DNA of 64,000 nt from NCBI RefSeq assembly GCF_024159085.1, contig NZ_JAMZDE010000007.1, forward strand, positions 124,001-188,000, given 5' to 3'. Shown here piece by piece: positions 17,460-25,287 of this stretch; the stretch's first letter is position 1, and every line of letters starts with the position of its first letter. The notes under the pieces were generated by a model. It was not told the origin of the DNA, did no database searches, and saw only the letters and a list, made by a program, of their open reading frames with translations. This DNA comes from Idiomarina rhizosphaerae (GTDB lineage Bacteria; Pseudomonadota; Gammaproteobacteria; Enterobacterales; Alteromonadaceae). Position numbers and translations under genes: made by a program.

Positions 17460-18349
17460 AGGTAATGGAGTTATTTCAACCTGGCTGGCGACTTGGAAGC
17501 AAGCTGCTTGCCTGGTGCGCCCTGGTGCTGGGCGCGGGCTATGGTCTGTATCAGCTCATTCTCCTAATGCAGTATCAAGACCATGTACGCTACGCCTTTT
17601 ATGCAGGAATGATGGCTGCCGGTGCAACCGCTTTAGGCACTCTTCCGGCTCTGTTCTCCAATCAGTTATCTAGTCGTTTACATGCTGCAATGCTGGGGTT
17701 TGGCGCTGGTGTCATGCTGGCGGCCAGTATTTTTTCTCTCATTATACCGGCGTTAAACTTGTTTGAAGCGGCAGCACAAACGGCTTGGCAAGGCCCACTT
17801 AAAGTAGCTGCCGCTATTCTCCTGGGCTCTTTTTTGATGATGGCTCTGGAGCGCAGTGTACCGCATGAGCACTTTATTAAAGGTACTGAAGGGCATCAGG
17901 CGCTGATATTAAAACGCAGCTGGTTGTTTGTTATTGCCATTATCCTGCACAATATTCCGGAGGGACTGGCAATTGGCGTAGCTTATGCGGGCGAAGATAC
18001 CGTTGGAGCGTCGACTCTGGCAACCGGTATTTCTGTACAAGACATACCGGAAGGTTTTGTCGTAGCCATGGCCTTACTGGCTGCCGGTTATAGCCGCAGA
18101 CTTTCTATTGGAGTAGGTATGCTATCGGGGCTAGTAGAGCCTTTAATGGCTGTTATTGGTGCCATTGCATTGAGCAACTCAGCTGTGCTGCCCTGGGGGT
18201 TGGCTATGGCCGCGGGCGCTATGCTGTTCGTCATCAGTCATGAAATGATTCCCGAATCACACAGAAAAGGCCACGAAATGTCCGCAACGAACGGCCTTAT
18301 GCTGGGTTTTGTGCTGATGTTTGTACTGGATACCGCTTTGGGTAGTTAG
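17456..18349 (+). CDS. ZIP-family metal transporter
   Basis: An inner-membrane importer of divalent metals with about eight helices in 297 residues. The metal-binding motifs are HNIPEG at 165-170, QDIPEG at 195-200 and HEMIPESHR at 262-270, as in GufA/ZupT-like ZIP proteins. Its start overlaps the sodA stop as ATGA, so translation is probably coupled. Cotranscription with a Mn superoxide dismutase behind a Fur box suggests that it brings in Mn (or Zn or Fe) when iron is short, but the selectivity cannot be read from the sequence. Confidence 0.9.
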   Translation: MKVMELFQPGWRLGSKLLAWCALVLGAGYGLYQLILLMQYQDHVRYAFYAGMMAAGATALGTLPALFSNQLSSRLHAAMLGFGAGVMLAASIFSLIIPALNLFEAAAQTAWQGPLKVAAAILLGSFLMMALERSVPHEHFIKGTEGHQALILKRSWLFVIAIILHNIPEGLAIGVAYAGEDTVGASTLATGISVQDIPEGFVVAMALLAAGYSRRLSIGVGMLSGLVEPLMAVIGAIALSNSAVLPWGLAMAAGAMLFVISHEMIPESHRKGHEMSATNGLMLGFVLMFVLDTALGS

Positions 18350-18470
18350 CTATTACTTTAATTAACGCGGCATCCAGGTAGCTGTTACAGAAGTATCCCG
18401 TTACAGCCCTCTTTAAAAGACGTAGCAAGCTCAGTTAATTGATGCCAGTATCGTTTTTTCGTTAAATAGA

Positions 18471-18896
18471 CTACTTTCGAACAAAGCGACACATACCTTT
18501 CCCGAGGTTTTCGCCGTCTCGCGCAATAAACTCATAGTTCTGATAAAAAGCCTCTTTTCCTTTAGCTGCGAGTAGACCAATCGTTGAACCCTCGGGACAT
18601 GCTTTACTTAAATAGTTTTCCACTCTTTCCATAAGCACACGGCCAATACCATAGCCTTGGTATTCAGGACTGACTAAAACGTCCTGAATATAAAAGTAGA
18701 TGAAACCATCACCAACAACTCGTGCCATACCTATAAGGTTTTCCGCGTGCCGGATTGAAACATTGAACAATGAGTTATCTAAACTCTTTTTTGCGATATT
18801 CTGCTCAACACTGTCCCAGCCCAATTTGCCGCGTAATTCGAGGTATTCGCGGGCTGTGGGTGGTTCGTCATTTATTATGTAGTTTAGTTTTTTCAT
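18471..18896 (-). CDS. GNAT-family N-acetyltransferase
   Basis: A 141-residue acetyl-CoA-dependent acetyltransferase. The central IQDVLVSPEYQGYGIGRVLMERVENYL contains the Q-G-x-G-x-G/A pyrophosphate-binding motif A of the GNAT fold near residues 85-95, preceded by the NLIGMARVVGDG strand pair and followed by a GKEAFYQNYEF motif B. It resembles small YhbS or aminoglycoside-like GNATs. The substrate is unknown. It begins the patch of small unrelated genes at 18.4-22.3 kb and is separated by 17 bp from the lipoprotein gene upstream, so the two may be cotranscribed. Confidence 0.85.
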   Translation of the reverse strand: MKKLNYIINDEPPTAREYLELRGKLGWDSVEQNIAKKSLDNSLFNVSIRHAENLIGMARVVGDGFIYFYIQDVLVSPEYQGYGIGRVLMERVENYLSKACPEGSTIGLLAAKGKEAFYQNYEFIARDGENLGKGMCRFVRK

Positions 18897-18913
18897 TGTG
18901 TGCTTTTAATCTT

Positions 18914-19516
18914 CTACTCAGCCTCCCCACAATTAGGAATAGCATTAATATTGCGCTGTATGTCGCCGTCTAATTTAGTGACGTCCATATCCTCAAGGAA
19001 CAAGAAAAAGTCTTCATCATCCTGGGTTTTTAAATAAACGTTCAGCTCAGAATTGCCCCAAGAAAAATTCTCGTCGCGACAGGCAGAAATCAGTCTCACG
19101 TTCATACTGCCCGCTCCTCCTTTTTCATTGTTTTCGCGGTAGTCTTTAACCATCTTTTGTCCTTCAGCCATTGTTTGCGCATCTTCTTTTGATAGCTGCA
19201 AGACTGTTATTTTTTCATTTTCCTCAATGTTTTCTTTTAAGCTATCAGGAACCGCGTAGTCTTCATTAATAATTACCGGGAAGTGATGGTCAAAACTGGT
19301 ACTTGGGTCGTTAGTTCGAAAACTGAAATCGATGACCACATCGCCGTCTCGCACGTTAACTCCATTCGGAGCCACAACAGCCACAACCAGCTGCTTAGGA
19401 TCTGTTTCTAATGGATTCAGGTTCATCATTTTAATCATGGTACTGAGTGGAATATTACTGCATGCCGTTGCCAGAGTTAGAATGCTGGCTAATAAAATTA
19501 TTTTTATTTTATTCAC
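18914..19516 (-). CDS. Putative lipoprotein of unknown function
   Basis: A 200-residue protein with a short hydrophobic signal and a lipobox LATAC (Cys19), so probably lipidated. The mature part is acidic, with a strand-rich region (VVAVVAPNGVNVRDGDVVIDFSF) and two more Cys residues in its C-terminal half that may pair. I do not recognise the family. The start is a GTG with AGGA six bases upstream. Upstream lies 229 bp of intergenic DNA. Confidence 0.65.
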   Translation of the reverse strand: MNKIKIILLASILTLATACSNIPLSTMIKMMNLNPLETDPKQLVVAVVAPNGVNVRDGDVVIDFSFRTNDPSTSFDHHFPVIINEDYAVPDSLKENIEENEKITVLQLSKEDAQTMAEGQKMVKDYRENNEKGGAGSMNVRLISACRDENFSWGNSELNVYLKTQDDEDFFLFLEDMDVTKLDGDIQRNINAIPNCGEAE

Positions 19517-19745
19517 AATGAGTCCTAATTATAAAAACCAAATGTTGAATTACATCTTGTATTGTTGAAAAAATGTAACCCCTGTAGCTAGCTGACTATG
19601 GTTATGCAGTAAAGTTTCAATTTTGGTTTAGGAAATTCATTTTCGGCGAGCACCGATAAAAGAAGTAAGAGCCGGGGAATTGGCTATTATTTTGGTGTAT
19701 TAAGAAGTTATAAAGCGTACCAAACGTGCAACACCAGGATACCTT

Positions 19746-20147
19746 TCAGCTTGGCTCATTACCGTCATAACGTGGTAAATCGGCATCTAAATCGTCCCAG
19801 CTTGCTCTTGATGAGACAAAATTGTGAGATATTGGCTTTTCAGCTATGTCTGAGTCCAAAATACCCAGTCTAAGGCGCAGTCTTTCCGGCAAATTTTCAT
19901 TACTGTTGAAAATTGGAGATGCACACTTTTTACAAAAATGTCGTCTTTTACCAGGTGCAGTCTGGTAATAAGTAATGAAGTCTTTTCCCTCTTTAATAAC
20001 TAAGTCACTTGTGGCTATAAACCCATTCGTAGCGTAAGCCGTACCGCTACTCTTTCTGCACCTGGAACAATGGCAATGAATAATTGAGTCTATCCCGCCA
20101 TGAATTTCTAATTTAACAGCTCCGCAAAGACAGCTACCTCGGTACAT
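19746..20147 (-). CDS. GFA-domain protein (glutathione-dependent formaldehyde-activating-like)
   Basis: A 133-residue zinc-binding protein of the GFA/CENP-V fold. The Cys pairs SCLCG (6 and 8), CHCSRC near 25-30 and HFCKKCASP near 92-97 make up the structural and catalytic zinc sites. Family members handle glutathione adducts such as S-hydroxymethylglutathione, but most are uncharacterised. AAGGA lies five bases before the ATG. It lies 31 bp downstream of the MerR gene at 20179 on the same strand, probably in one operon with it. Confidence 0.88.
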   Translation of the reverse strand: MYRGSCLCGAVKLEIHGGIDSIIHCHCSRCRKSSGTAYATNGFIATSDLVIKEGKDFITYYQTAPGKRRHFCKKCASPIFNSNENLPERLRLRLGILDSDIAEKPISHNFVSSRASWDDLDADLPRYDGNEPS

Positions 20148-20178
20148 AAATATCCTTAATTTTCGCCACTAAAAACGA

Positions 20179-20574
20179 TTATTTAGACCATGCGCCATCT
20201 GCCGCTAGTCCGAGCAAACGACGAAATTTCGGACACTCCATATGGCTTGGCGCGGAACAAGCGGCAGCATGTCGAAGGCCGTCGCGCATCCCTATTAACT
20301 TCTTGATTGTTCTATCCAGTTCATCGGCTTTATTCGCTAATAATTCTCTATCTATATTGGGTTTTCCCTTTGAGCCAATCATGCGCGCAATTTCATCAAG
20401 TGAAAAACCTGCCGCACGCCCAAGAGCGATCAATGCCAATTGATCTAGTATGTTCGCGTTAAAAACCCTACGCAACCCTTGCCGTCCGACAGAGCTGATC
20501 AGCCCTTTCTCCTCATAGAATCGCAAAGTAGAAGCTGGCAATCCAGAAAGTTTGGCGACCTTAGCAATATCCAT
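20179..20574 (-). CDS. MerR-family transcriptional regulator
   Basis: 131 residues. The N-terminal MerR winged helix (AKLSGLPASTLRFYEEKGLI) is followed by a second-wing QGLRRVF segment and the DEIARMI helix, then a dimerisation helix to about residue 100. The C-terminal tail has two Cys residues (ACSAPSHMECPKF) that could sense a metal, thiol or redox state. It is divergent from the DUF2938 gene; its ATG is only ten bases from the -35 of the promoter at 20584-20614, so it can regulate both itself and its neighbour. The signal is unknown. Confidence 0.88.
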   Translation of the reverse strand: MDIAKVAKLSGLPASTLRFYEEKGLISSVGRQGLRRVFNANILDQLALIALGRAAGFSLDEIARMIGSKGKPNIDRELLANKADELDRTIKKLIGMRDGLRHAAACSAPSHMECPKFRRLLGLAADGAWSK

Positions 20575-20583
20575 AAATTCCTC

Positions 20584-20614
20584 TTGACCTCAAGTTAACT
20601 TTAAGTTGTACGCT
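20584..20614 (+). promoter_or_regulatory. MerR-type promoter driving the DUF2938 gene
   Basis: -35 TTGACC (20584-20589) and -10 TACGCT (20609-20614) lie 19 bp apart. The spacer contains the near-palindrome CAAGTTAACTTTAAG, typical of CueR/SoxR-like operators. It lies between the divergent merR and DUF2938 genes, so the MerR protein at 20179-20574 is the likely activator. Confidence 0.78.
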
Positions 20615-20653
20615 GTCATTGGTTCAAAATTAAGACGAACAAAAAGGATAATT

Positions 20654-21145
20654 ATGAACAATTTGCTAGTTATAGTATTCATCGGATTTGGAGCAACTGC
20701 AGTTATGGATTTGTGGAGTATCGCGCGTAAATCGCTGTTTGGTATTCCTCTTCCAAACTATGGAATGGTTGGGCGCTGGATTGCCCACATGCCTCACGGT
20801 CAATTCAGGCATAACTCCATTGCGAAGTCCTGCCAGGTAACCGGGGAGCATATTATAGGATGGACCGCACACTATTTGATAGGCACGATTTTCGCTGCAT
20901 TACTCATTATTATTTGGGGAGAATCATGGGTTCATAATCCAACAATTACCCCGGCACTACTCGTCGGTATAGCTACCGTTTTAGCTCCTTTTCTCATTAT
21001 GCAGCCAGGTATGGGAGCAGGTATTGCAGCGTCCAAAACCCACAATCCTGCCTCTGCCCGACTACATAGCTTAATAACGCACACAGTTTTTGGGTTCGGC
21101 TTATATGTATCCGGCTGGGTAGTAAAACTTTTTTACTCAATATAA
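20654..21145 (+). CDS. DUF2938 family membrane protein
   Basis: A 163-residue protein with four membrane segments. The FGATAVMDLWSIARKSLFG opening, the PHGQFRH and GWTAHYLIG loops, and the LIMQPGMGAGIAASKTHNP segment fit the DUF2938 family, whose function is unknown. The ATG at 20654 has AAGGA six bases upstream and begins directly with a membrane helix; an earlier ATG in frame adds a basic stretch without support. The divergent MerR gene and 19-bp-spacer promoter suggest that it is induced as part of a response to a small molecule, metal or oxidant. Confidence 0.78.
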   Translation: MNNLLVIVFIGFGATAVMDLWSIARKSLFGIPLPNYGMVGRWIAHMPHGQFRHNSIAKSCQVTGEHIIGWTAHYLIGTIFAALLIIIWGESWVHNPTITPALLVGIATVLAPFLIMQPGMGAGIAASKTHNPASARLHSLITHTVFGFGLYVSGWVVKLFYSI

Positions 21146-21164
21146 AAGTTCTACTTAGCAAACT

Positions 21165-21199
21165 TTAGCGACTAACGGCTAAAACGAGTTAGGCGCTAA
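21165..21199. repeat. Inverted repeat between convergent genes, attC-like core
   Basis: Arms TTAGCGACTAAC (21165-21176) and GTTAGGCGCTAA (21188-21199) pair at 11 of 12 positions around an 11-base loop. It sits just after the DUF2938 stop. The GTTAGGC and CTAAC ends recall integron attC cores, but the element is far shorter than an attC site. It may instead be a transcription-ending hairpin for either gene. Confidence 0.5.
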
Positions 21200-21330
21200 T
21201 GGATTTCGATTTTGCACTGAGAGATATAAAAAAAGCCCGACACCAATAATTATCAATGCATCGAGAATGCAGAGCGTTCCAAATTATAGTATTCGGTCCA
21301 GATACGGGACAGTAACCACCTGTTAAATGT

Positions 21331-21663
21331 TTAATGCACACTGACCTTAGAAAAAACGTTGAGAACTACAACCCCAGCAACAATTAGCGCCATGCCAATA
21401 ATGCTGGCAAAATCTAATTTCTGATCAAAAATCAACCACCCCACTGCAGAAATCAATACGATTCCTAACCCAGCCCAAATAGCGTAAGCAATACCAACAG
21501 GGACAGTTTTTAAAGCCATAGAAAGACAATAGAATGCAATAACGTATCCTAGAATAACTAGTAGGCTCGGCCAAAGTTTTGTAAACCCCGCACTTGCTTT
21601 CAAGCTAGAAGTTGCCACCACTTCAGCGGCAATTGCAACACCAAGAAACAACCAACTTTTCAT
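21331..21663 (-). CDS. Small multidrug resistance (SMR) efflux protein, EmrE-like
   Basis: A 110-residue inner-membrane protein with four helices. It works as a dimer that exchanges protons for cationic drugs or quaternary ammonium compounds. The essential Glu14 is present in helix 1 ([15 protein letters not shown]), and the [14 protein letters not shown] run of helix 3 is that of EmrE/QacC-type transporters rather than the Gdx guanidine exporters, though the distinction is not certain. It stands alone, convergent with the DUF2938 gene, with 185 bp between them. Confidence 0.87.
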   Translation of the reverse strand: MKSWLFLGVAIAAEVVATSSLKASAGFTKLWPSLLVILGYVIAFYCLSMALKTVPVGIAYAIWAGLGIVLISAVGWLIFDQKLDFASIIGMALIVAGVVVLNVFSKVSVH

Positions 21664-21826
21664 TCTAACTCTCCAAATAAAATATCGAAGAGCATTTTAC
21701 TTAAACACCTTTAAAAAGTGCAGTCTTGTTATATCTATGCACCTGTGCGCAAAGCTCGTGAAGAATATTGTTTCTAATATATAGTGCTACAGAAAATCTA
21801 AGAGGTATGGTCAGTGGTGGTGATGT

Positions 21827-21865
21827 TTTTTAAGTCGCTCGCGACGTCAAAAATTAGGCTAGGCC
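21827..21865. repeat. Degenerate direct repeat, copy 1, flanking the 94-aa gene
   Basis: This 39-base stretch aligns with 22238-22275 at about 27 positions with one gap; TCGC, GACGT, AGG and CTA-GCC blocks are shared. The two copies bracket the small gene at 21911-22195. Copy 1 has lost the clean palindrome seen in copy 2. Significance is unproven. Confidence 0.4.
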
Positions 21866-21910
21866 TTAATTACAGAGCTTTCGCATCCAAAGTGTTTACC
21901 CAGCATATAA

Positions 21911-22195
21911 TTAATTTTCATTAAATATACGAACATTTCCCCAAAAGCGACTGTACTTCCCTACTATCTTCACTGTTGAATTAACGGCAGCATTAACTTT
22001 CAACTTTTTCGATTTTCGTTTAATCAAGCTATGCTGAAGTGCCTGTATCTCATAACTTCCTGGTTCAACATCAACCGATATTGTTTCGCCGAAAGAGCCT
22101 GTCCCGACTCCCTCTCCATTAACAAGGAGTTCAACCTCAGGTTTTAAAATTATAGGCCCTTTAATCGGTTTTATATTCAACTCAATTCTTGTCAT
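21911..22195 (-). CDS. Small PEGA-like beta-sandwich protein of unknown function
   Basis: 94 residues from the ATG at 22195, which has AAGGA eight bases upstream; a longer start at 22222 has no comparable site. The pattern VELLVNGEGVGTGSFGETISVDVEPGSYEIQAL, that is a strand with VNG, a turn, then PGxYxIxA, resembles a PEGA-type carbohydrate-binding or surface beta-sandwich. The second half is basic (SLIKRKSKKLKV). No signal peptide is present. It lies between two similar short repeats at 21827 and 22238. The family call is weak. Confidence 0.55.
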   Translation of the reverse strand: MTRIELNIKPIKGPIILKPEVELLVNGEGVGTGSFGETISVDVEPGSYEIQALQHSLIKRKSKKLKVNAAVNSTVKIVGKYSRFWGNVRIFNEN

Positions 22196-22237
22196 TTTAT
22201 TTATCCTTTTGATAAGGAGCATAGCTGGCGGTCGTTT

Positions 22238-22275
22238 GTTTTAGATCGCACCTGACGTGAACGTCAGGCTACGCC
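22238..22275. repeat. Degenerate direct repeat, copy 2, with palindrome 22251-22268
   Basis: Aligns with 21827-21865 and contains CCTGACGT-GA-ACGTCAGG, a perfect 8-bp-arm palindrome. It lies 27 bp beyond the mazG stop. No T-run follows on the minus strand, so it is a poor terminator; a REP-like palindrome or a protein-binding site are alternatives. Confidence 0.5.
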
Positions 22276-22295
22276 GTCCGAGATAGCCACATTCA

Positions 22296-23072
22296 TCATA
22301 AGCCTTGTTTTGCTTGCTGCCAGAGGGATTCGAGTTCGTCGAGTTTGCAGTCGGTTGGGTGTTTGCCTTGCTGGCTTAAGCTTTGCTCAATGTGCTGAAA
22401 GCGGCTTTTGAACTTTTCGTTGGCGCGTTGCAGCGCGGCTTCGGGGTTCACTTGTTTGTGCCGGGCGAGGTTAACTACGGCAAACAGTAAGTCGCCAATT
22501 TCTTCTTCAATGTGGTCCTGGTCGGTAGCTTCTTTTACTTCCTGAATCTCTTCGTCAACTTTGGCGTAAACCGGTTCGGCTTCGGTCCAGTCAAAACCTA
22601 CTGATGCGGCACGCTTTTGCAGTTTGGCAGCTTTTAAAATACTGGGCAGTTGACTGGGTATGTCGTCAAACACAGAGCCTTTGGCATCTTTCTTTGTGCG
22701 CTCCTGCTGCTTTATCTGTTCCCACTGGGCTTTAATTTCAGCGTCAGACAGGTTGCGCTCCGCATCGGTGCCAAATACATGCGGGTGTCGGCTTATCAGC
22801 TTTTCGGCAGTATGTGCAGCTATGTCATCCAGCTCAAATTGCTGCTCTTCGCGCGCTAACTGAGCATAAAACACCACCTGAAACAGTAAATCTCCCAGCT
22901 CATCTTTTATCGACTGCCAGTTACCCGACTGAATGGCATCTACCACTTCGTAGGTTTCCTCTATGGTGTAAGGAATTAACGAGGTCATGTTCTGCTTTAA
23001 ATCCCAGGGGCAGCCGCTTTCTGGGTTGCGTAACTGAGTCATAACCTGTTGCAGTTGTTGCATGCCTTTCAC
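22296..23072 (-). CDS. mazG: Nucleoside triphosphate pyrophosphohydrolase MazG
   Basis: Hydrolyses (d)NTPs to the monophosphate and pyrophosphate, cleaning the nucleotide pool and damping ppGpp responses. 258 residues with two tandem MazG domains: residues 10-110 (PESGCPWDLKQNMTSL and IEETYEVVDAI, with the EExxE metal motif and KDELGDLLFQVVF) and residues 155-250 (EEIGDLLFAVVNLARH). The GTG start has GAGG eight bases upstream. It follows relA on the same strand by 22 bp, as in many gammaproteobacteria, which fits a joint role in the stringent response. Confidence 0.95.
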   Translation of the reverse strand: MKGMQQLQQVMTQLRNPESGCPWDLKQNMTSLIPYTIEETYEVVDAIQSGNWQSIKDELGDLLFQVVFYAQLAREEQQFELDDIAAHTAEKLISRHPHVFGTDAERNLSDAEIKAQWEQIKQQERTKKDAKGSVFDDIPSQLPSILKAAKLQKRAASVGFDWTEAEPVYAKVDEEIQEVKEATDQDHIEEEIGDLLFAVVNLARHKQVNPEAALQRANEKFKSRFQHIEQSLSQQGKHPTDCKLDELESLWQQAKQGL

Positions 23073-23094
23073 TGAGGTACCTCTATTGTTTCAA

Positions 23095-25284
23095 CTAAAG
23101 CTTTAAAGTAATGCGCTGAACTTGCTCCACACCGTGAACCTGGCGCAGTCTGTCTGTAATGCGGCTCAACGCGTCGCTGTCTTTTACGGTCAGAGTTAAC
23201 ACTACGGTAGCCGACTGTGACTGCGCATCGCTTTCGCTGTCCATTTGCGCCACTGCCGCCTTTTCGTTCGACAGCACGCTGGTAATGTCATGCAACAAAC
23301 CGTTACGGTCTAAGGCTGACACACGCAGGCTTGCACGGTATTCCTGTTTGGAGTGTCCCGACCAGGACACTTCAATACCCCGCTCAGGGTGCTGATGCAA
23401 TAAATGCTTCAATTGATCGCAGTCGCTATGGTGCACAGATACGCCCCGCCCCTGAGTAATAAACCCGGTAATGGGCTCACCCGGCAGCGGCTCGCAACAG
23501 TTTGCAAAGTGCATCATCAGGTTACCAATACCCTCTACCGTAACGTCAGACTTCGGCGTTTTGGGTGACTGCTTGGCTTTACGACGTTTTGTTAAGCGCT
23601 CTACTTTGTCGGCTTCGGTTTCCTGCGGTTTCAGGAAGTTCACCACTTGGTGCAAGCGCACGTCGCCGGCACCAATAGCGGCTAACAAATCGTCCAGCGT
23701 CGGAACGTTAAAACGCTCGACCGCTTTACTAGCATCTGCCACATGCAGTTGATACTTCTGCAGTTCGTTTTCCAGTAACTCTTTACCGGCCTGCAGGTTC
23801 TTTTCTCTGTCTTCTTTTTTGAAGTAGGTGTGAACCTTGGCTCGTGCCCGTGACGAATGTAGGTAACCCAATTGCGGGTTTAACCAGTCGCGCCGTGGCT
23901 GGGCATTTTTCTGAGTCAGAATTTCAACCCGGTCACCGTTTTGCAGCTGGTAAGTAAAAGGCACAATGCGGCTGTCTATTTTCGCGCCAATGCACTTATG
24001 CCCTACCTGACTGTGAATATAGTAAGCAAAATCGAGCGGGGTTGAGCCCATGGGCAAATCCACTACCTCGCCCTTCGGGGTAAACACGTACACACGGTCT
24101 TCAAACACCTGCGAGCGAATTTCATCTACCAGAGTTTCGCTGCCGGCCATGTCTTCGTGCCAGGCCAGTAGCTTACGCAGCCAGGCTATTTTGTCTTCAA
24201 AACCGTGGCGTTTACCAGCGGCTGCGCCCTCTTTGTACATCCAGTGCGCGGCTACGCCCAACTCGGCGTCGTCGTGCATGTCGTGCGAGCGTATCTGAAT
24301 TTCAACGTTCTTGTGTTCAGGCCCTATAACCACGGTGTGAATGGACTGATAGCCGTTGGGTTTAGGCGTTGCTACGTAGTCGTCAAACTCGGACGCAATA
24401 TGGCGCCAACTGGAATGCACCACGCCCAGTGCGGCGTAACAGTCTTTCAGGTTATGGGTCAGAATTCGTACAGCACGAATGTCGAACAGTTGGTCAAACT
24501 GCAGGTGCTTTTTCTGCATTTTGCGCCAAATAGAATAAATATGTTTGGGGCGGCCATAGACATCGGCATCAATACCCTGCTGCTTCAGCGACTCCTGCAA
24601 CCCCGAGACAAAATTATCTATGTAGAGTTCGCGGTCGGTGCGGCGCTCATCTAAACGCTGAGCAATGGTTTTGTAGGTTTTAGGATGCAGGTAACGGAAA
24701 GAAATGTCCTCCAGCTCCCATTTCAGCTGCCCTATGCCTAACCGGTTAGCCAGCGGCGCGTATATTTCCGCGCACTCTTTAGCCGCCAGTACCCGGGTTT
24801 CTTCGTCGGCTTTCTTTACTTCGCGCAGGTAGCAAATGCGTTCGGCCAGCTTTATCAGCACCGCTCGCACATCCTCCACCATAGACAGTAACATGCGTCG
24901 TACGTTGTCTATCTGGCTGCCGTCTGGCTGGCCGTGTTGGAAGTGTTGTAAGTCACCAATGCTTTGCATTTGCTGTACGTTACGCAGTAGCACAATCAGG
25001 GTTTTCGATTGTTTACCAGTGAGTTTGTCTAAATCGAGCTTGCCAGCTTCCAACAATGGCACATACAACGCCGCCAGCAAGGATTCTGCATCCAGCTTTA
25101 GTGGTGCCAGTATTTCGACCATTTCCTGGCCTTTCAGCAAGGCTTCAGCTTCCTCAGGAAACTGCTGCTTCAGTTGCTGAAAAGTACTTTCTAACGGCTC
25201 AGGATCACTCACAGCGTTCAGCCAATGCTGTTCACTGTCTTTGTATTTGGGGTCATCCACGTGGGTACTGCGTACATGGACCAT
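23095..25284 (-). CDS. relA: (p)ppGpp synthetase RelA
   Basis: Ribosome-bound enzyme that makes (p)ppGpp from ATP and GDP/GTP when uncharged tRNA is sensed. 729 residues. The N-terminal hydrolase domain lacks the HD pair, so it is synthetase-only. The synthetase core includes YGRPKHIYSIWRKMQKK (about 245-262) and FDIRAVRI. The TGS domain follows (VYVFTPKGEVVDLPMGSTPLDFAY), then a zinc-finger/helical region with CCEPLPGEPITGF and the C-terminal ACT domain (LLHDITSVLSNEKAAVAQM). It starts three bases after the rlmD stop and is followed by mazG, one operon. Confidence 0.97.
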   Translation of the reverse strand: MVHVRSTHVDDPKYKDSEQHWLNAVSDPEPLESTFQQLKQQFPEEAEALLKGQEMVEILAPLKLDAESLLAALYVPLLEAGKLDLDKLTGKQSKTLIVLLRNVQQMQSIGDLQHFQHGQPDGSQIDNVRRMLLSMVEDVRAVLIKLAERICYLREVKKADEETRVLAAKECAEIYAPLANRLGIGQLKWELEDISFRYLHPKTYKTIAQRLDERRTDRELYIDNFVSGLQESLKQQGIDADVYGRPKHIYSIWRKMQKKHLQFDQLFDIRAVRILTHNLKDCYAALGVVHSSWRHIASEFDDYVATPKPNGYQSIHTVVIGPEHKNVEIQIRSHDMHDDAELGVAAHWMYKEGAAAGKRHGFEDKIAWLRKLLAWHEDMAGSETLVDEIRSQVFEDRVYVFTPKGEVVDLPMGSTPLDFAYYIHSQVGHKCIGAKIDSRIVPFTYQLQNGDRVEILTQKNAQPRRDWLNPQLGYLHSSRARAKVHTYFKKEDREKNLQAGKELLENELQKYQLHVADASKAVERFNVPTLDDLLAAIGAGDVRLHQVVNFLKPQETEADKVERLTKRRKAKQSPKTPKSDVTVEGIGNLMMHFANCCEPLPGEPITGFITQGRGVSVHHSDCDQLKHLLHQHPERGIEVSWSGHSKQEYRASLRVSALDRNGLLHDITSVLSNEKAAVAQMDSESDAQSQSATVVLTLTVKDSDALSRITDRLRQVHGVEQVQRITLKL

Positions 25285-25287
25285 GAT

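Noticed and set aside
21228-21242. T-run next to GTCGGGC on the minus strand, resembling half of a terminator
   Set aside because: No complementary GCCCGAC arm is found upstream, so no hairpin can form.
21247-21261. Fur-like half site (TGATAAT followed by a weak second half on the minus strand)
   Set aside because: The second half matches poorly and it lies between the 3' ends of two convergent genes, where an operator makes little sense.
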